Below are positions 12,142 through 24,258 of a DNA stretch of 64,000 nt, piece by piece (position 1 is the first letter of the stretch; the number at the start of each line of letters is the position of its first letter). The notes beneath the pieces are model-generated. The model saw only the letters and a program-made list of their open reading frames with translations, searched no databases and was not told where the DNA came from. This stretch comes from Coptis chinensis. Taxonomy: Eukaryota; Streptophyta; Magnoliopsida; Ranunculales; Ranunculaceae. Location: NCBI GenBank assembly GCA_015680905.1, contig CM027382.1, forward strand, positions 10,017,501 through 10,081,500, given 5' to 3'. The translations under genes were made by a program, and so were the position numbers.

Positions 12142-12745
12142 TTACACTCTCACTATTTGAACTAAACAAGAATCATCTCTATCATTTGTTACAGGTTTTA
12201 TTTGAGCTCGAGCTCGCCTATATAGTAAACGAAGGCACTCCATCTCCATTCCCTCCTTGAGCCCTCGGCCCAAATTCCAGGTCTTAGAACCTCCTCCACT
12301 TGTTAGAAATTGCAGTGGACTGCAGTAGAACCTAATTCCTTTAGTAACATTGATCAAATTTTCTCTAACTTTTTAAGTTCAATTGAGATGAACTTTACCT
12401 GTCATTGCTACTAATGTGTTCGAGACAGTGATCATGCCCATTGATGTAAAAATCGACGTCATTGCCCTGCATATAGTCGTCAGTTGAATGAATCGTGAGA
12501 GCTATAACTTTCTTTTTTATGTAGAACATAGCTTAACTTTCTCTCTTCAAATATATATCCTTTTAAGTGATTTAATTGAACCTCAAGGTCTTGGGATCAA
12601 ATCCCACATTCACCTGGGGAGCAGGATTTCAGGTTTAGTTTTAGAGTTCTACCCTTCAATTGCATAAATCAATTACCCTCAAGAATTGGTAGAAGCTTCT
12701 GTTTGAGCTCATTAGTGTCACCATGATGCCTGATATTTAGAGTAT
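12142..12745 (-). pseudogene. Purple acid phosphatase remnant (metallophosphoesterase C-terminal part)
   Basis: Three pieces follow family order on minus. Around 12740-12670 the frame reads RHHGDTNELKQKLLPILEG and then meets a GT at 12665. From 12466 to about 12405, after a TATATGCAG acceptor, it reads GNDVDFYINGHDHCLEHISS, the metal-binding GHDHCLEH motif of low-molecular-weight purple acid phosphatases. After a further intron it reads SPLQFLTSGGGSKTW near 12325-12280 and then loses similarity. The first splice junction does not keep frame exactly, the exons upstream with the other metal ligands are missing, and the end is replaced by unrelated codons. This is a decayed fragment of a secreted PAP3/PAP7/PAP8/PAP17-like phosphatase. 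Confidence 0.8.
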
Positions 12746-12759
12746 TTTGAGAAACAATA

Positions 12760-14147
12760 CTTTGAAATAATTTTTGAATGATGAGTTCTAGAGTGAATGT
12801 GACTTTGAAATACAGGTCTACATTTCTACATTTCTTACAAGCATCCTTTGAAATAATTAATGTGATGTTATTGCAGCTGCTGCAACATCTCTTTGTGTTC
12901 AAGTTAAGGGAGCAATTCCAAGCATGCCTGAAAGAAAAATAGTACTGGATGCTCTCTAGTCTCTTTGAGAGCAATTCCTATTGTCAAAGCAGCATAGTTC
13001 TTCTAACTGCTCAAGGCCTCAACTTATATATAGGCATGGTGACAGGTCAAATATTGAAGAATGATTCTGCTGTCGAGTGGTCTATATAGTGGATCTTCAA
13101 ATATACACGTCAAAATTTTGTAATGGTTTCTATACCAAATGGAAAGTTTACATCATACAGTTCAGTCCCAATTTTGTATTTCACAAGTTCAATGTACAAT
13201 AATCCATTATTAATTTAACAAATTCAATAACAAAAAAAAACATTTTTTTTTATGACGACTGATCTTCAATGCACTAGTAATCAAATCCAAATATTTTCAC
13301 TTCACAGTGTCTCAAGTCTCAACTGACTAGCTATATATTTTGAGTTTTTACAAAGTGAAAGGGCCAATAGTCCAATACACTACAATTTCACACCATTAAA
13401 AATTGTGTTGCACCCGCACCCACATACCAAGCCAAACCCAAGTCCCGCGTTGTAATGTATGAAATTTGATCTTCACATTTATTGTGTTTTAGAATGACTA
13501 TATATTATTTTGGTTTTGTGAAATACTTGAGCAAAACAAATTAACAAAAATGATAAAAGAAATTGATGTGAGAATTCTTAGCATCCAAACAACACATGGG
13601 AAATTGACAGTGAGAATTACCAAGAATTCTCATAGTTTACCAAACAACCATAATTCTCACATAATCATGAGAATCAGATTCCATTAGAATTATAACTCTC
13701 ACGAGAATTCCATTTCTCGTTTCCAAACGCACCCTAAATGGAAAATATCCTAAACAAGGCAAGAAAAGTGCCTATTCTTCTCACTCCACCTAGAACACTC
13801 AATTTTGACCAATTCAAAAGAAATTTGACACTTTGCCCTTTCCCATTTCTCTCTCCATCAGAAACAAACACTCTCTCTCCTACAGAAAAAGTACTTCTCT
13901 CTCTTCTCTTTGACATTGTCTTCGATCTTGTCACTACCACACGATTTTCTTTAGATTTGTGTGCTATTTTTGAACCGTTAGATCGCAATAGAGTCAAGAT
14001 TAAACATCAATCTCTTTTCTCCAACACTCATTCTTCTCTTTCTCTAATATGAAACTTATTTACAACCATTTGAACAAGTTCAAAATGTCAAAACAACCAT
14101 AACATCCATAACAAAAGAAAGCAAGCAAGACTTATAAGAATAATGAC
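12760..14147. other. Spacer between the phosphatase remnant and the Harbinger-like element
   Basis: AT-rich DNA with no recognised gene. The block 13560-13735 is rich in GAGAATTC and GAATTCTCA words in both orientations and ends in CCAAACGCACCCTAA, which resembles the terminal words of small inverted-repeat elements. I could not find paired ends. Confidence 0.35.
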
Positions 14148-15272
14148 TTAGGGGTTGTTTGTTTTTCTTGTTTTCAGCATTCAGAGCAGCTAAAAACTTT
14201 TTAGCATTCAGAGACATTTCCTTGTTTGTTTTCGTTTTTTCAATTAAGCATTCAAAGGCTCTAATGCTTTTCAGTGTTCCGCGCTCAAACTCTCGCTGAA
14301 TGCTGAAAAACGAATTCTTCAAACCCAATTCCAACTATTGCCCTTCCATCTCCTCTTGTGGAAATTCAAGTTATGCTTCTTCTTCTTGCACAAATAACTA
14401 CGTGGTTTTGGTGGGAGCAAGAAAAATAAAGAAAGAGATTAAAGAGAAGAGAAAATAAAGAAAGGGGAGAGAGAAAGGAGAGAGTTGGTTGTTCTGTGCA
14501 AAACCGTGAGATCTCTATAGCTGAGGTTGAAGACGATGTGATAGTTATTCTTTTTCCAAAAGAAAATACTATGGTGTGAAACAGTAACATGGTTACAAGC
14601 TATACCAAGTACAATAATTGGCCACCTATTAATACCATAAAATCTAATCTCCCCCATTTATATTTTACTCTAATTTTCCCAAATTTAATTATATTACATA
14701 GGGAAATATAGGGTACCTTATTACCTTTTTTTTATAAAAATGTTAATCAATTAATATATTTTTATTGTGATTCTTTTTTTTATTCCAAAAGAATCGATGT
14801 AGTTTCTATTCAATATAATCAAAATCAAAAGGGAGATTAGATTTGTTTGCATTTTGCAATATTATAGCGTACAAAATGCATTGAAATTGCACTATTAATA
14901 TTTGGTATACAATTACTAAAAACTATATATTTTATATTTATGGTTTACTTTTAAATTAAAAGTGAATATGTTAAAAAAAAATAATAATAAATCATATACA
15001 AATAGGTGTTTAAAATGTTGAATAAACAAAGGAAACTCTGCCAAAAAAAATCCAGATATTTTGTTTTTATAAACTATAAGTTTGTATTTAAAATTGATAA
15101 CAGGGGTAAAATTGTCCAAATGATTTATATTCAGCATTCAGAGCCAGGTCATTATGATAGAAAACAAACATGCTTTCCAGAATCTAGAGTTCAACAATTA
15201 GCATTCAACATTCAGAGGGTGGGCCATTTAGCATTCAGCATTCAGAGGCTAAAAAAAACAAACGACCCCTTA
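14148..15272. mobile_element. Non-autonomous PIF/Harbinger (Tourist-like) element, ~1.1 kb, TTA target duplication
   Basis: The element runs 14151-15269 and is flanked by TTA at 14148-14150 and 15270-15272. The left end reads GGGGTTGTTTGTTTTT and the reverse complement of the right end reads GGGGTCGTTTGTTTTT, a 16-bp terminal inverted repeat with one mismatch. A 3-bp TTA duplication with G-rich ends containing GTTTG is diagnostic of PIF/Harbinger-class DNA transposons. The subterminal regions hold many copies of the word GCATTCAGAG, several near each end. No transposase frame is present, so it would need help from an autonomous relative. Confidence 0.8.
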
Positions 15273-16136
15273 ATCTCTAATAGATAGTTTCCTTACAAGT
15301 TCACTGACATTGTCGACATTGCCTTCTATTTGCATTTTGATCGGACCATCAATGATGACTTTCAAATGGCTTTCCTGAACTGGTCCTTCTCCAGTAGGTT
15401 GTTTATCCTTATCCTCACTTGTTTCACCTGGCAAATCAATCCATCTAAAACCTTTGCACCATTCACCATTGGCGATACTAACCTTGCATGACAGATACCT
15501 TTGCCCCGCACTCCACTCTGTTCTTGACACCATACCTCATATTTGTATTGAAGCATCTTGGACACTTAAGTTTTGCCCATGGACAATTGATTTTCCAATG
15601 GCGATTGACCCAAGACCCAAAACACTTTCTATTTTAGGTTAATCTTTGAATCCATAGTTTCTTTAGTAGCACTAGAACCTTCTCCCCCACCCATTTGTTT
15701 GAGAGACAGTAAAGAGAAATGTATACAAGTCTGCTGGGTGAATGAGCACGAATATAGAGAAAAGGTTTCCTGCCTAAATTTCCTGTCAATATGGTATTGT
15801 TCTTATACATATACATCTATTGCAACTGGCATACTGCATTGTAGTAACAATCAGCAACTTGTTGAAATCACTTAGAAAAAGCAAAAACATCAGAGTGTCG
15901 TGAAACAATTGACACGTACATAAGCATGTTGGCGGGAAAAAACATAAGGGCACTTAGTATGGCGGGAAGCCCATTACTGTATTACCGCGACGAAGTGTCC
16001 TAATTGACACATGTAATCTTAACCCGATTAAAAATAAAATTACAGATGCAATCTTAACTAACAAAAAAAAAAAAAAAAACCCTTAAGTAACCTTCTAAGC
16101 GAAATTACAACAATTACAATTCAAAAAATTCCCAAA
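15273..16136. other. Spacer with unrecognised minus-strand open frame, leading into the MULE region
   Basis: A minus-strand frame at 15533-15270 (87 codons) ends at a stop created at the junction with the Harbinger-like element. I do not recognise it. From about 15840 there is sequence whose 3' part (15921-15956) recurs in the same orientation at 20907-20944. A poly-A run occurs at 16062-16079. Confidence 0.35.
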
Positions 16137-19100
16137 ATGAGAAAGCTTAATCTCACATGTCGTTCATCTCTAGACAAAATGCATAAACTGTTCAAGAGTT
16201 TTAGTCAGGAGGAGAGAGAAGATTTTCAGAAATCGTGTTTTTCTAAATTTCTAGACATTCAAAAGAATTTGCACACGACGACTACTCTAGTTTGTGCTTT
16301 AATGGAGCACAAGGTTAGTAGACTATATTATCGAATCGGCAACAAAGATCTGGAGTTTAAGAAGAATGACATGGCTTTGATAATGGGTTTAAGTGTCAAG
16401 CCAGTTGCTAACTCTTTCTACACTAGAGACGTGAAGATACCATCAGACTTTCGAGCAAGGTATTTCAATGGAATTTTGTTAAAATTGTAAACCAAATCTT
16501 GGAAGCCAGAGAACTATCCAAATCTAGTGAAGATAAAGCGGACATATTTCGACTTAATCGTTTGTATGTTTTACTTCAAATTGTAATTCCTGGTTCTTCT
16601 AGGACAATAGATGGAAGATTTATTGATCTTGCAGTCAATTTAGATGCATTTGATAAGTTCCCCTAGGGAACTCCCTTGTTTGAGATGTTGGATGACTCTT
16701 TGGAAGATATTTCCAATAATGTGAAAGAAGGGGAAGCTTTCTTTTCCTACCTATGGTTTTGTAATCTGTTTTGTTGTATGAGCATATCTTCACATTCCTA
16801 CATTTGGTGCTTTCGTCGAGCACCAAATGCTCGATTTCCAAGAATACTTGATTGGGGCGAAAGTTCCTCCTAGGAACATGCATCTTCAGACTTTCAAGAA
16901 AAAGTTGTAGCCATTGAAGGGGAAGGTTGTGGTGTTTGAGCATCTAGATATGCTTGACGAAGAATTGAATGAGGTAGTAATGAAGGAAGCATTGCAACTA
17001 CATGCAAAACAAAGAGCTACTTCTGATAAGGGGTTCATGCTAGAGAGACAGCTAAAGTACTAAAGGGCCTGGTAAGATTCTCATATAGCACATTGTCATT
17101 ATTGATATGTCAGCAACTATGTTATTGTTCTTCAATGTACATCATTGTTTTATATTGCATCAATGGTTAACAATTGCTTAAATTAAAGATTTTTGTTGGA
17201 TTGAAGAAAATTGTTATTTAAGAATTGTTCAATTGGGTTTATATCCCTTATATGTTTAATTGTGAATGTCTTTTTTGTACTTGCACTTTGTGACCTAGGA
17301 TATGTCAACAACTCTATGAAGCTTTATGTGATATTGAAATTAAATGTTCATACAGATGACAAAAGAGGTTAGGGTTATTGGAAAAGAGTTGAAGACTGAG
17401 CTTACTACTTCAATCAGAAATGGGATGGAAACAATACTGCAAGAAATTGTTCATGGAAAGAATAAAGTTATGCTGGAGACAAGCAATGGGGAGGTGAAAG
17501 CATCTGATGGGGTTGTTAGGGCACCAAGAACAAAGTCTATTAGAAAGAAGGTTTCAAATACTGAGAAAATTGTGTCTTCACCCAGTCGAAAAAGGAATTC
17601 ATCTGTAATGAAACTGTCAACTAAAAAGAGGAGTTCATCTACAAAGAAAGTGTCAACTAAAAAGAGCAATTCATCTGCAAAGAAAGTGTCATTTGATCTT
17701 CCCAAGGAAAAAGTTGTCAAGAGACGTTCAAAATGGTGAAGAGGAATAGACTGGAGAGCCACAACATGTCCGAAAGTACAACCATCTAGAGTTAGTAAAA
17801 AAGGCAGGCCAAGAGTAAAAGGCAAAATATGAAAAGGTTAAATTAGGTGAGTGAGAAGAGAAAGGCAATGGAGAGTAAGGTTAAGGAAGCTAACAAAATT
17901 AAAAGAAGGAAATTAATTTTAACTGATGAAGAGGAAGAGGCTGAAATGGAGTCATTTGCAGCTAGTGTTTTGACTAAGATTAGTGAAGTATTACCTGAGA
18001 TTGATGGTGATATTGAAATTGAAATGAAGGCTCAGCATGTGGGTGGGGAGATAAATGAAGAGAAGAGGGAAGAACTTTCTAAAGAGAAAGTTTTATATAA
18101 TGAAGAAAAAGAGAAAAAGGAAGAGAATGCAACAGATGAAATAAAGGGGGGGAGTCAATTTGTATTTGTGGACGAGCAAGAAGAAGCTCCTACTATGACA
18201 TTAGTTGAATTAATCCAAGATTATACTCCTTTGAATGTTGTAGATCCTAGAGGTATGCTTGTTGACATCATGTTGATATAGATCTGAGAAGATGTTCAAC
18301 ATTGAAATGAGGAAGGTAAACTTGGTTGGTTTTACTTGTCGCCATTCACTGAACTTAATGACATCACTGACTTGCCATCCCTATCACCAAGTATGAACGG
18401 AACCCCTGAGAATGTGAGGGAATCTAGAAATGAGGAGGATAACACTGAAGCTACTATTGCTGATGAGGTAGACTTGGGTGATGTGGAGAATGAAGCTAGG
18501 GTGAATAATGTTGTGATGAGTAAAGTTGAAACTGAAGCTAGGGTGAATGATTTGGTTGCCATGGCTGGGGATGATAATCAAGGTAGGGTTGATGATATTG
18601 TTGCCATAGATAAGGTTGATGATCGAGTTAGGGTTAATGATGTTATTTTGTTGGGTGAACATGGTAGTGCAAGTATAATGGATTATGATGAGGAGGTACA
18701 CTTGGGTGAGGTCAGTTGATGATTAGGTAGAGGGCGAGGACAATGTTGGTGAACCCATTGTGTTGCCGATGTGGTTCTTATTCAGACGAAATGGATCTTT
18801 GAAATGGATAGAAAAAGTGAGGAGACTGCTACTAGAAAAAGGAGAAACAGAGAGACCAGTGTTGCGTGGTCATTAGAGAAATATATTTGCAAGGATTGTG
18901 ACTCCCTGATCGAGACCGCTTTGTGTACTACCTTTCTCATGAAACCCACTACCAAAGGTGAGGTCAAAATAATCAATTACTACTGGAATATGTTTACCAA
19001 AAACCAGAATCTGAATTCCTCAAAGGATATAAGAATCTTTGGCTACAATGACACTATTGATGTGTATCATTTCCACTCGTTGCATGGAAGGCAATGGGTA

Positions 19101-19879
19101 GATGGTGAGGTAAGTACAAAACAATAAAGTACTGATAGTCTTTCATGCATCAACCATTTTTACCGAACAATTATCCTGTTTATTTATTTGTAGGTGCTCA
19201 GCTTATATGTGAAGTTGTTGCATAGGTGGTACTACCAACATTGCAAGAAGAATGGTCTGCTTGATTGTGAAGTTTATACCATAATCAGGGATGTACACTT
19301 TGCTATAAGTTGTGTTTGGATTACTTTTCTCTGTCATTATTGTTTTTTATTAAAGTTGAGTATAATGTATACACTGTTGTTGCATAAATATCTCATCAGA
19401 GAGCACAATGTATTTACAGAGAAGATGAAAGACCAAAGGTTTAAAAATGCAACTCCTGATGAGAGAGTTTACAAAGGTTACTACCTTCCAAATGAAGTAA
19501 CAACTGAATACTTCATCCCATCCAGAGTCATCAATCAATATCAACCACCACCAACCAAGTGCAAGTTAGGGAGTTATAATTCCGGTACAAATTAACTGTA
19601 CTCATTGGGTGTTACAGGTCTACAATTTTGAGGAAAGAAAGGTGTACACTTATGATTCACTTGGAGGTAAAAAAGCTTCTGATGAGCAAATAACCTTGGA
19701 AACAATGCTCCCATATGTCATTAAGTGAGCTGATCGAAGTATCTATGTTGATATAGATTCACCATGGAGTCGTGAGTTTGTCCATGTCTCCCAACAACCT
19801 GATGGGAACAGTTGTGGCCTTTTTTGCCTTGCCTTCCTTGATTGTCTTCTTAGAAGTGCGACCAAGTAAAGGATATCAA
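16137..19879 (+). pseudogene. DUF1985 / Ulp1-type cysteine protease gene of transposon origin, decayed
   Basis: The first segment (16137 to about 16700) reads as a plant DUF1985-like domain (LYYRIGNKDLEFKKNDMALIMGL, then NLDAFDKFP). A frameshift lies near 16470 and a TAG at 16664-16666 sits where the conserved Trp of the PWG motif is expected. A Lys/Ser-rich region with repeated STKK(R/S)SS units follows (17344-17739), then acidic low-complexity stretches (17847-18281 and 18336-18719). From about 18990 a C48 Ulp1/SENP catalytic domain is visible: THWVLQVYNFEERKVYTYDS supplies His (19603-19605) and Asp (19654-19656), and QPDGNSCGLFCL supplies Gln (19795-19797) and Cys (19813-19815). A TGA at 19726-19728 and a TAA near 19868 break the frame. 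Such Ulp1 genes are carried by Mutator-like elements. The catalytic residues survive but the whole frame does not. Confidence 0.8.
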
Positions 19880-20029
19880 AATGACTCCAGAGCCGAATCT
19901 AAAGAGGATTGGAATGGATATCATCAAGCTGTAGCATCAATCCCAACACCGCAAAGACAAAGCGAAGAACTGGTAGAGAGTCTTGCGAATTGGTTCAAAA
20001 AGAATAAGGAGAAAGAACCAGAGGGGAAG

Positions 20030-21304
20030 TAAGCCAACAGGTAAGTATTTCTGAATTTTTGGGAACATGGTCCATGATTCTAAGCATGCTAGTTCATGCT
20101 TTTGATTGTTTGTTTGTATTCTGATGTTGGTCAGTGTTTGGGCCAATTTTTGGTATATTGTAATAATTAATAACCTATCATAGAGTAACTGTGGTTTTCA
20201 GATTATGACTAGACTATAATTGTTGTTATGATCTAACTGTGGTTTTGCAAATCTATACGTTTGTTTCTCTTAATTAGTTGCTGATATTTCATTACATGCA
20301 GTTTGATATTGTGTTTTTCTATAACTGCTTAATCATATCTTAACTGTGATAACTAAAGCAACTGAAACATCCTGAAATATGGGACATTTACAATTTTATG
20401 ACCAAAATCTGCGATCATCTTCTTTCTTCCTTTCTCCATCCTCTTCTTTCTTCCTTTCTTCTTCAATGGTGGAAAATACTCCCACCACTTGCTTCTTTAA
20501 TGATACTTAATCTTGACTATATTGTGATCTAACTGTTCAAAATAGCACACAAATTTGCTATATAATAGGAATTCTTTTCAAAGCAATAAAAATTAAAGAC
20601 TTTAATGAACACTGATTTATATAATTTTATCTTATATGTAATCAAACTCTAAATACACTAGAATCCAATTGAAAACAAAATAAAGGAGAGAAAATTTAAG
20701 GCATTCACCTTTTCCATCGCAAAATTTCAAAATTAAACTAACTTGAAATTTCAAAATTTGTGTTTGTTAAAAATAGACATCAAAATTCTGACAGGTTATA
20801 GAACAAAACCACAATAGGTGTTGTTGATTGTTCCTTAATTAGAAAGTGTTCCTTAATTAGAAAGTGTCCTTGATGTCTTCAAAATGTAGTAATGTACATA
20901 TGTATATAAACATGTTGGCGGGGAAAAAACATAATGGCACTTGTAAATAAATTGTTAGTTAGAAATTAATTGTACTATTAAGTATTTTCCATTTCTTTTT
21001 AACCGTTTTTTCTTTCAAATGCTAGCTAAACCAGATCTTTGATACATTACCTAAGAGAAAATGCTAGAAAGGAACATGGAAAATTCCAAAAACCATATAC
21101 AATACCATGTAAAATGTTAAAAAGTTTACATCAATGGTACCTTTACAAAAGCGTTTAAACAAAATTACAAAATACCAAAGCCCATCCAAAATATGAAAAC
21201 TACATAAGAGTTGTACGTCCCTTCAATCACACTAAAATCCGTGATCATATGAAATCATTATCAAACTCCGGTGGAACAACAGCAGAAGTCAATCCATTCA
21301 AAGA
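20030..21304. other. Non-coding DNA between the two convergent MULE genes
   Basis: AT-rich, with no gene recognised. It holds an 18-bp tandem duplication (20830-20847 and 20848-20865, unit starting GTTCCTTAATTAG). A second copy of the CATGTTGGCGGG-AAAAAACATAA block, first seen at 15927, lies at about 20910-20944. Confidence 0.5.
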
Positions 21305-24160
21305 TCATCGATTACAAGAAGTACATGTTGCTGCATTGTGACCAACACCACCACATCTGGTACATCTCCTTGTTTGGACAGGGATACCCTCTCCTTTAGA
21401 TCTCTTTTGCTTCTTTTTAGGGCGGCCAGTTTATACCTCATCAATTGGTGGACGTACCATGATATCTCTAAACCAATGCCATTGTTCTTTACCTTTCATT
21501 AGTGTCCAATTTTCCTTATATGTATCTATCATCGTCTCCTTGCTATAGCAAGGGAGATAGTAGTCATACACAGAAAAGTTGGAAGTGTCGATGCATTTAA
21601 CGACATGGGAACATGGAAGTCCCACTTGTTGAAAGTACCCACAAGTGCAAGTTCTATTTTCAAGGTCTACCGTGTTTCTTCCATCTTTAATTAGTGACGA
21701 CTGAAAAACTGAATTCACTTGCCTTGCTTGCAGCGTACGACCTGCTCTTGAATCGGGCTGTGCTGATATGGTCTTCCGCTGATTTGGTGAGTTTGGTTTT
21801 CAACTTTGCAGCCATAACACGGTAGTCGTAGAAGTGCGTTATTATATTTTTCCGAATACCATCCACAAAAGATGTAACATGCATAGCTCGTTCAGGAATT
21901 ATCATTTTGTTCCAACTCTCTATGTGATTGCTATAAACAATTCCGTACATTTTCATTGGAGCAAAGGCATTACACCATGATTCTTTAGGAATTCTAACTA
22001 ACTTTGCATAAGCTTTATCGTCACTGCACCAGATGTGACTCATAATTCTAACAAACTCAGCTTTACCAAAGGTTTCTGTGGCATTCTTAACCCTCCATTT
22101 GGTGTCTTGTTTGCTAACATTGTTAGACATATGTTACGCATAAAAAGCAATGGTGCGATTTGGAAGAATTTTAGGAACTGTTTGAAGAATGCTACTATGT
22201 CGATTCGATAGAAGAACAAAACTCTCTATAGATCCTACAACATGGTCCCTCAATCTCTCCAAGAACCAATCCCAATGGTGGTTGTTCTCCTTTGGGACAA
22301 TTGCATTTTACCAATCGGAAAGCAATGACTATCTACATCAACGAAAAAGGGCTGTAAGTATTACATACTTGTACCTACCTTTCGAGAACGTACCATCAAT
22401 CATAACCAAAGGATGGAGACATCTTTTGTAAGCACAAACCTGTGATGCCATAACTCCAAAAAGAAACGCTCAAATTTGTGCTCATGTGGCGTTGTCTGTA
22501 TCTCGGTGAAACAACATGGATCAATCTTTTTAAGCTCTTTGCAATAAGTAGGCAACATTTGATATGATTGACTGAAACTACCTCTAATATGCATGAAAAA
22601 TATAACAAACTGATTAAAAACCAACCACTTGCTACGTGTTATTAAACGTGTTGCTGATAGTACGAGTGTTGAAGCTACCTATAATCTACGCGCAAAGTTT
22701 AAACTACCACTTGCTACGTGTTAGTAAACATATTGCTGGCAGGACATATATTACCTCATTCTTTGTTTTCTACCTTGTTCAATGCAATTTGCTTTGCTTT
22801 CCAAGCAATCTTATATGATATTTCAGTATGGTGGATTCCTTTGACCTCCTATTGTAAATGTTTTGGCTGCAGTTCTTCGTTATCCTTAAGTTTTGCGTTA
22901 ACTATTTGTGCTACCCATGATGCGTTTGCTTGTGGATATGTTGCAACATCCTGATCTTGTGCACAAGTGTGAGCTGCTCTTAAGGTGCTAATAACCCATT
23001 TATCATAGGCAGTCGTGGGTTTTGCATAAAGATGAAACGTACAACCAAGAGCTTTACACTTCATGACCACTTTTCGCGTTGAAGTTTGTGCACGGTGCAA
23101 ATTAAACATGTTCGCCACTGCATAAGATTTCATGTCTTTGATGAGCTCATCACGAGTAGCGTAATGCTGACCAACTTTGGGGGGTATGAACTTCTGCACA
23201 ACACTTTGGTGCATAACTTGATCGTCATCCTTTCCTGTTTCTTGCATGGGTTCTTCATGAATTTGGGGGGAATGCAATGGATCAAAACCACGATTATTTA
23301 TATTTTCTGCATGATCAGCAACATTGACATCTACCATCCCATCCAATTGAAAGTTAAGATCGCTTCTTTCATCTTCATCATCGATGATTGTTATTGGAGT
23401 GTCGCCCCAAAAATATTGTTGACTATGGTTAGGAGTAGACCACATATCTATATCAACATCCACTTCACTTCAATTAGGTGTGAACCATTTATCTGCATCA
23501 ACATCCACTTGAACTTCACTTCGAGTAGGTGTGAACCATTGATCTGCATTAGCAGCCATTTGAACTTCCGAATCTATTTCAATTGGATCACTTCTTACAC
23601 CAACCCCTAATAAAGTCACGACGTCCTCATCATTGTCATCATCAGTGGCATTTGTGCTAATTCTATATTCCTCAGGCACGTCTTGTGTACCTCCATATGG
23701 TTGTTGTGAATCAAAGTCATTTTCATCTACCTCCTCATTATCAGTGACAATCTCTAGCACTGAGAAGCAATGCATACAGGTACCGTTAGCAAGTCTAACT
23801 ATAAGAAGAAACAACTGACAACACAACAATGAAATTCCCAGTTTACCTTTAGCCGCGAAAGATGGAGGTACAATCTGTTCATTTTTACCATCTGAATGAA
23901 GTACTCCAATGGAAGAAGTAGTCACATTATACTTATTTGAAGTAGCCTCCGGAAAAAAATCTGCATGTGGTCACCTAATAGTCAGCATTTATGCAAATAT
24001 CTATCAATAACATGCTACAAGTTATAACAAAGACACTTTCAATTACCTGCCATAACCTTTTGATAAGTAGCAAAACTATGGGGCTCTTCAGGAACCACAT
24101 CTTTGGCGACTATATGATCTCTCTCACTTTGTTGTTCAAGTGGATTATCTTGGGAATACA
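21305..24160 (-). pseudogene. Mutator-like element (MuDR-type) transposase, decayed
   Basis: N-terminal exons lie near 24150-24047, 23960-23847 and from 23753 down, with GT/AG junctions. Domains in order: an acidic region with SEVQVDVDADKWFTP-type repeats; the MuDR N-terminal zinc-binding domain (QHYATRDELIKDMKSYA, then CKALGCTFHLYAKP and AAHTC); the DDE core (HPLVMIDGTFSKGRYKYV, WDWFLERLRD, LLSNRHSSI); a SWIM zinc finger (CTCGYFQQVGLPCSHV, about 21640-21595); and a C-terminal CCHC knuckle (CTRCGGVGHNAATC). It would excise and insert MULE DNA. Inactivating changes: TGA at 23470-23472, paired frameshifts near 22350 and 22290, TAA at 22134-22136, TAA just before the C-terminal knuckle, and Asn at 22203-22205 where the second catalytic Asp is expected. 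It converges on the Ulp1 gene. Confidence 0.85.
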
Positions 24161-24258
24161 AAATGCCACAATTTGAGTAACTAATTAAACCAATGACTAT
24201 CAACAAATAAAATAGAAACAAAATGTGTTATATACCTATAGGTTCATCTACTAGTGTG

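Noticed and set aside
15482-15565. Cys-containing minus-strand segment resembling a Dof zinc finger
   Set aside because: Only a CPRC-like start matches; the rest of the Dof pattern is missing.
17451-17825. Minus-strand 124-codon frame
   Set aside because: It is antisense to the Lys/Ser-rich repeat of the Ulp1 gene; its apparent repeats (FVDELLFLVD) come from that repeat.
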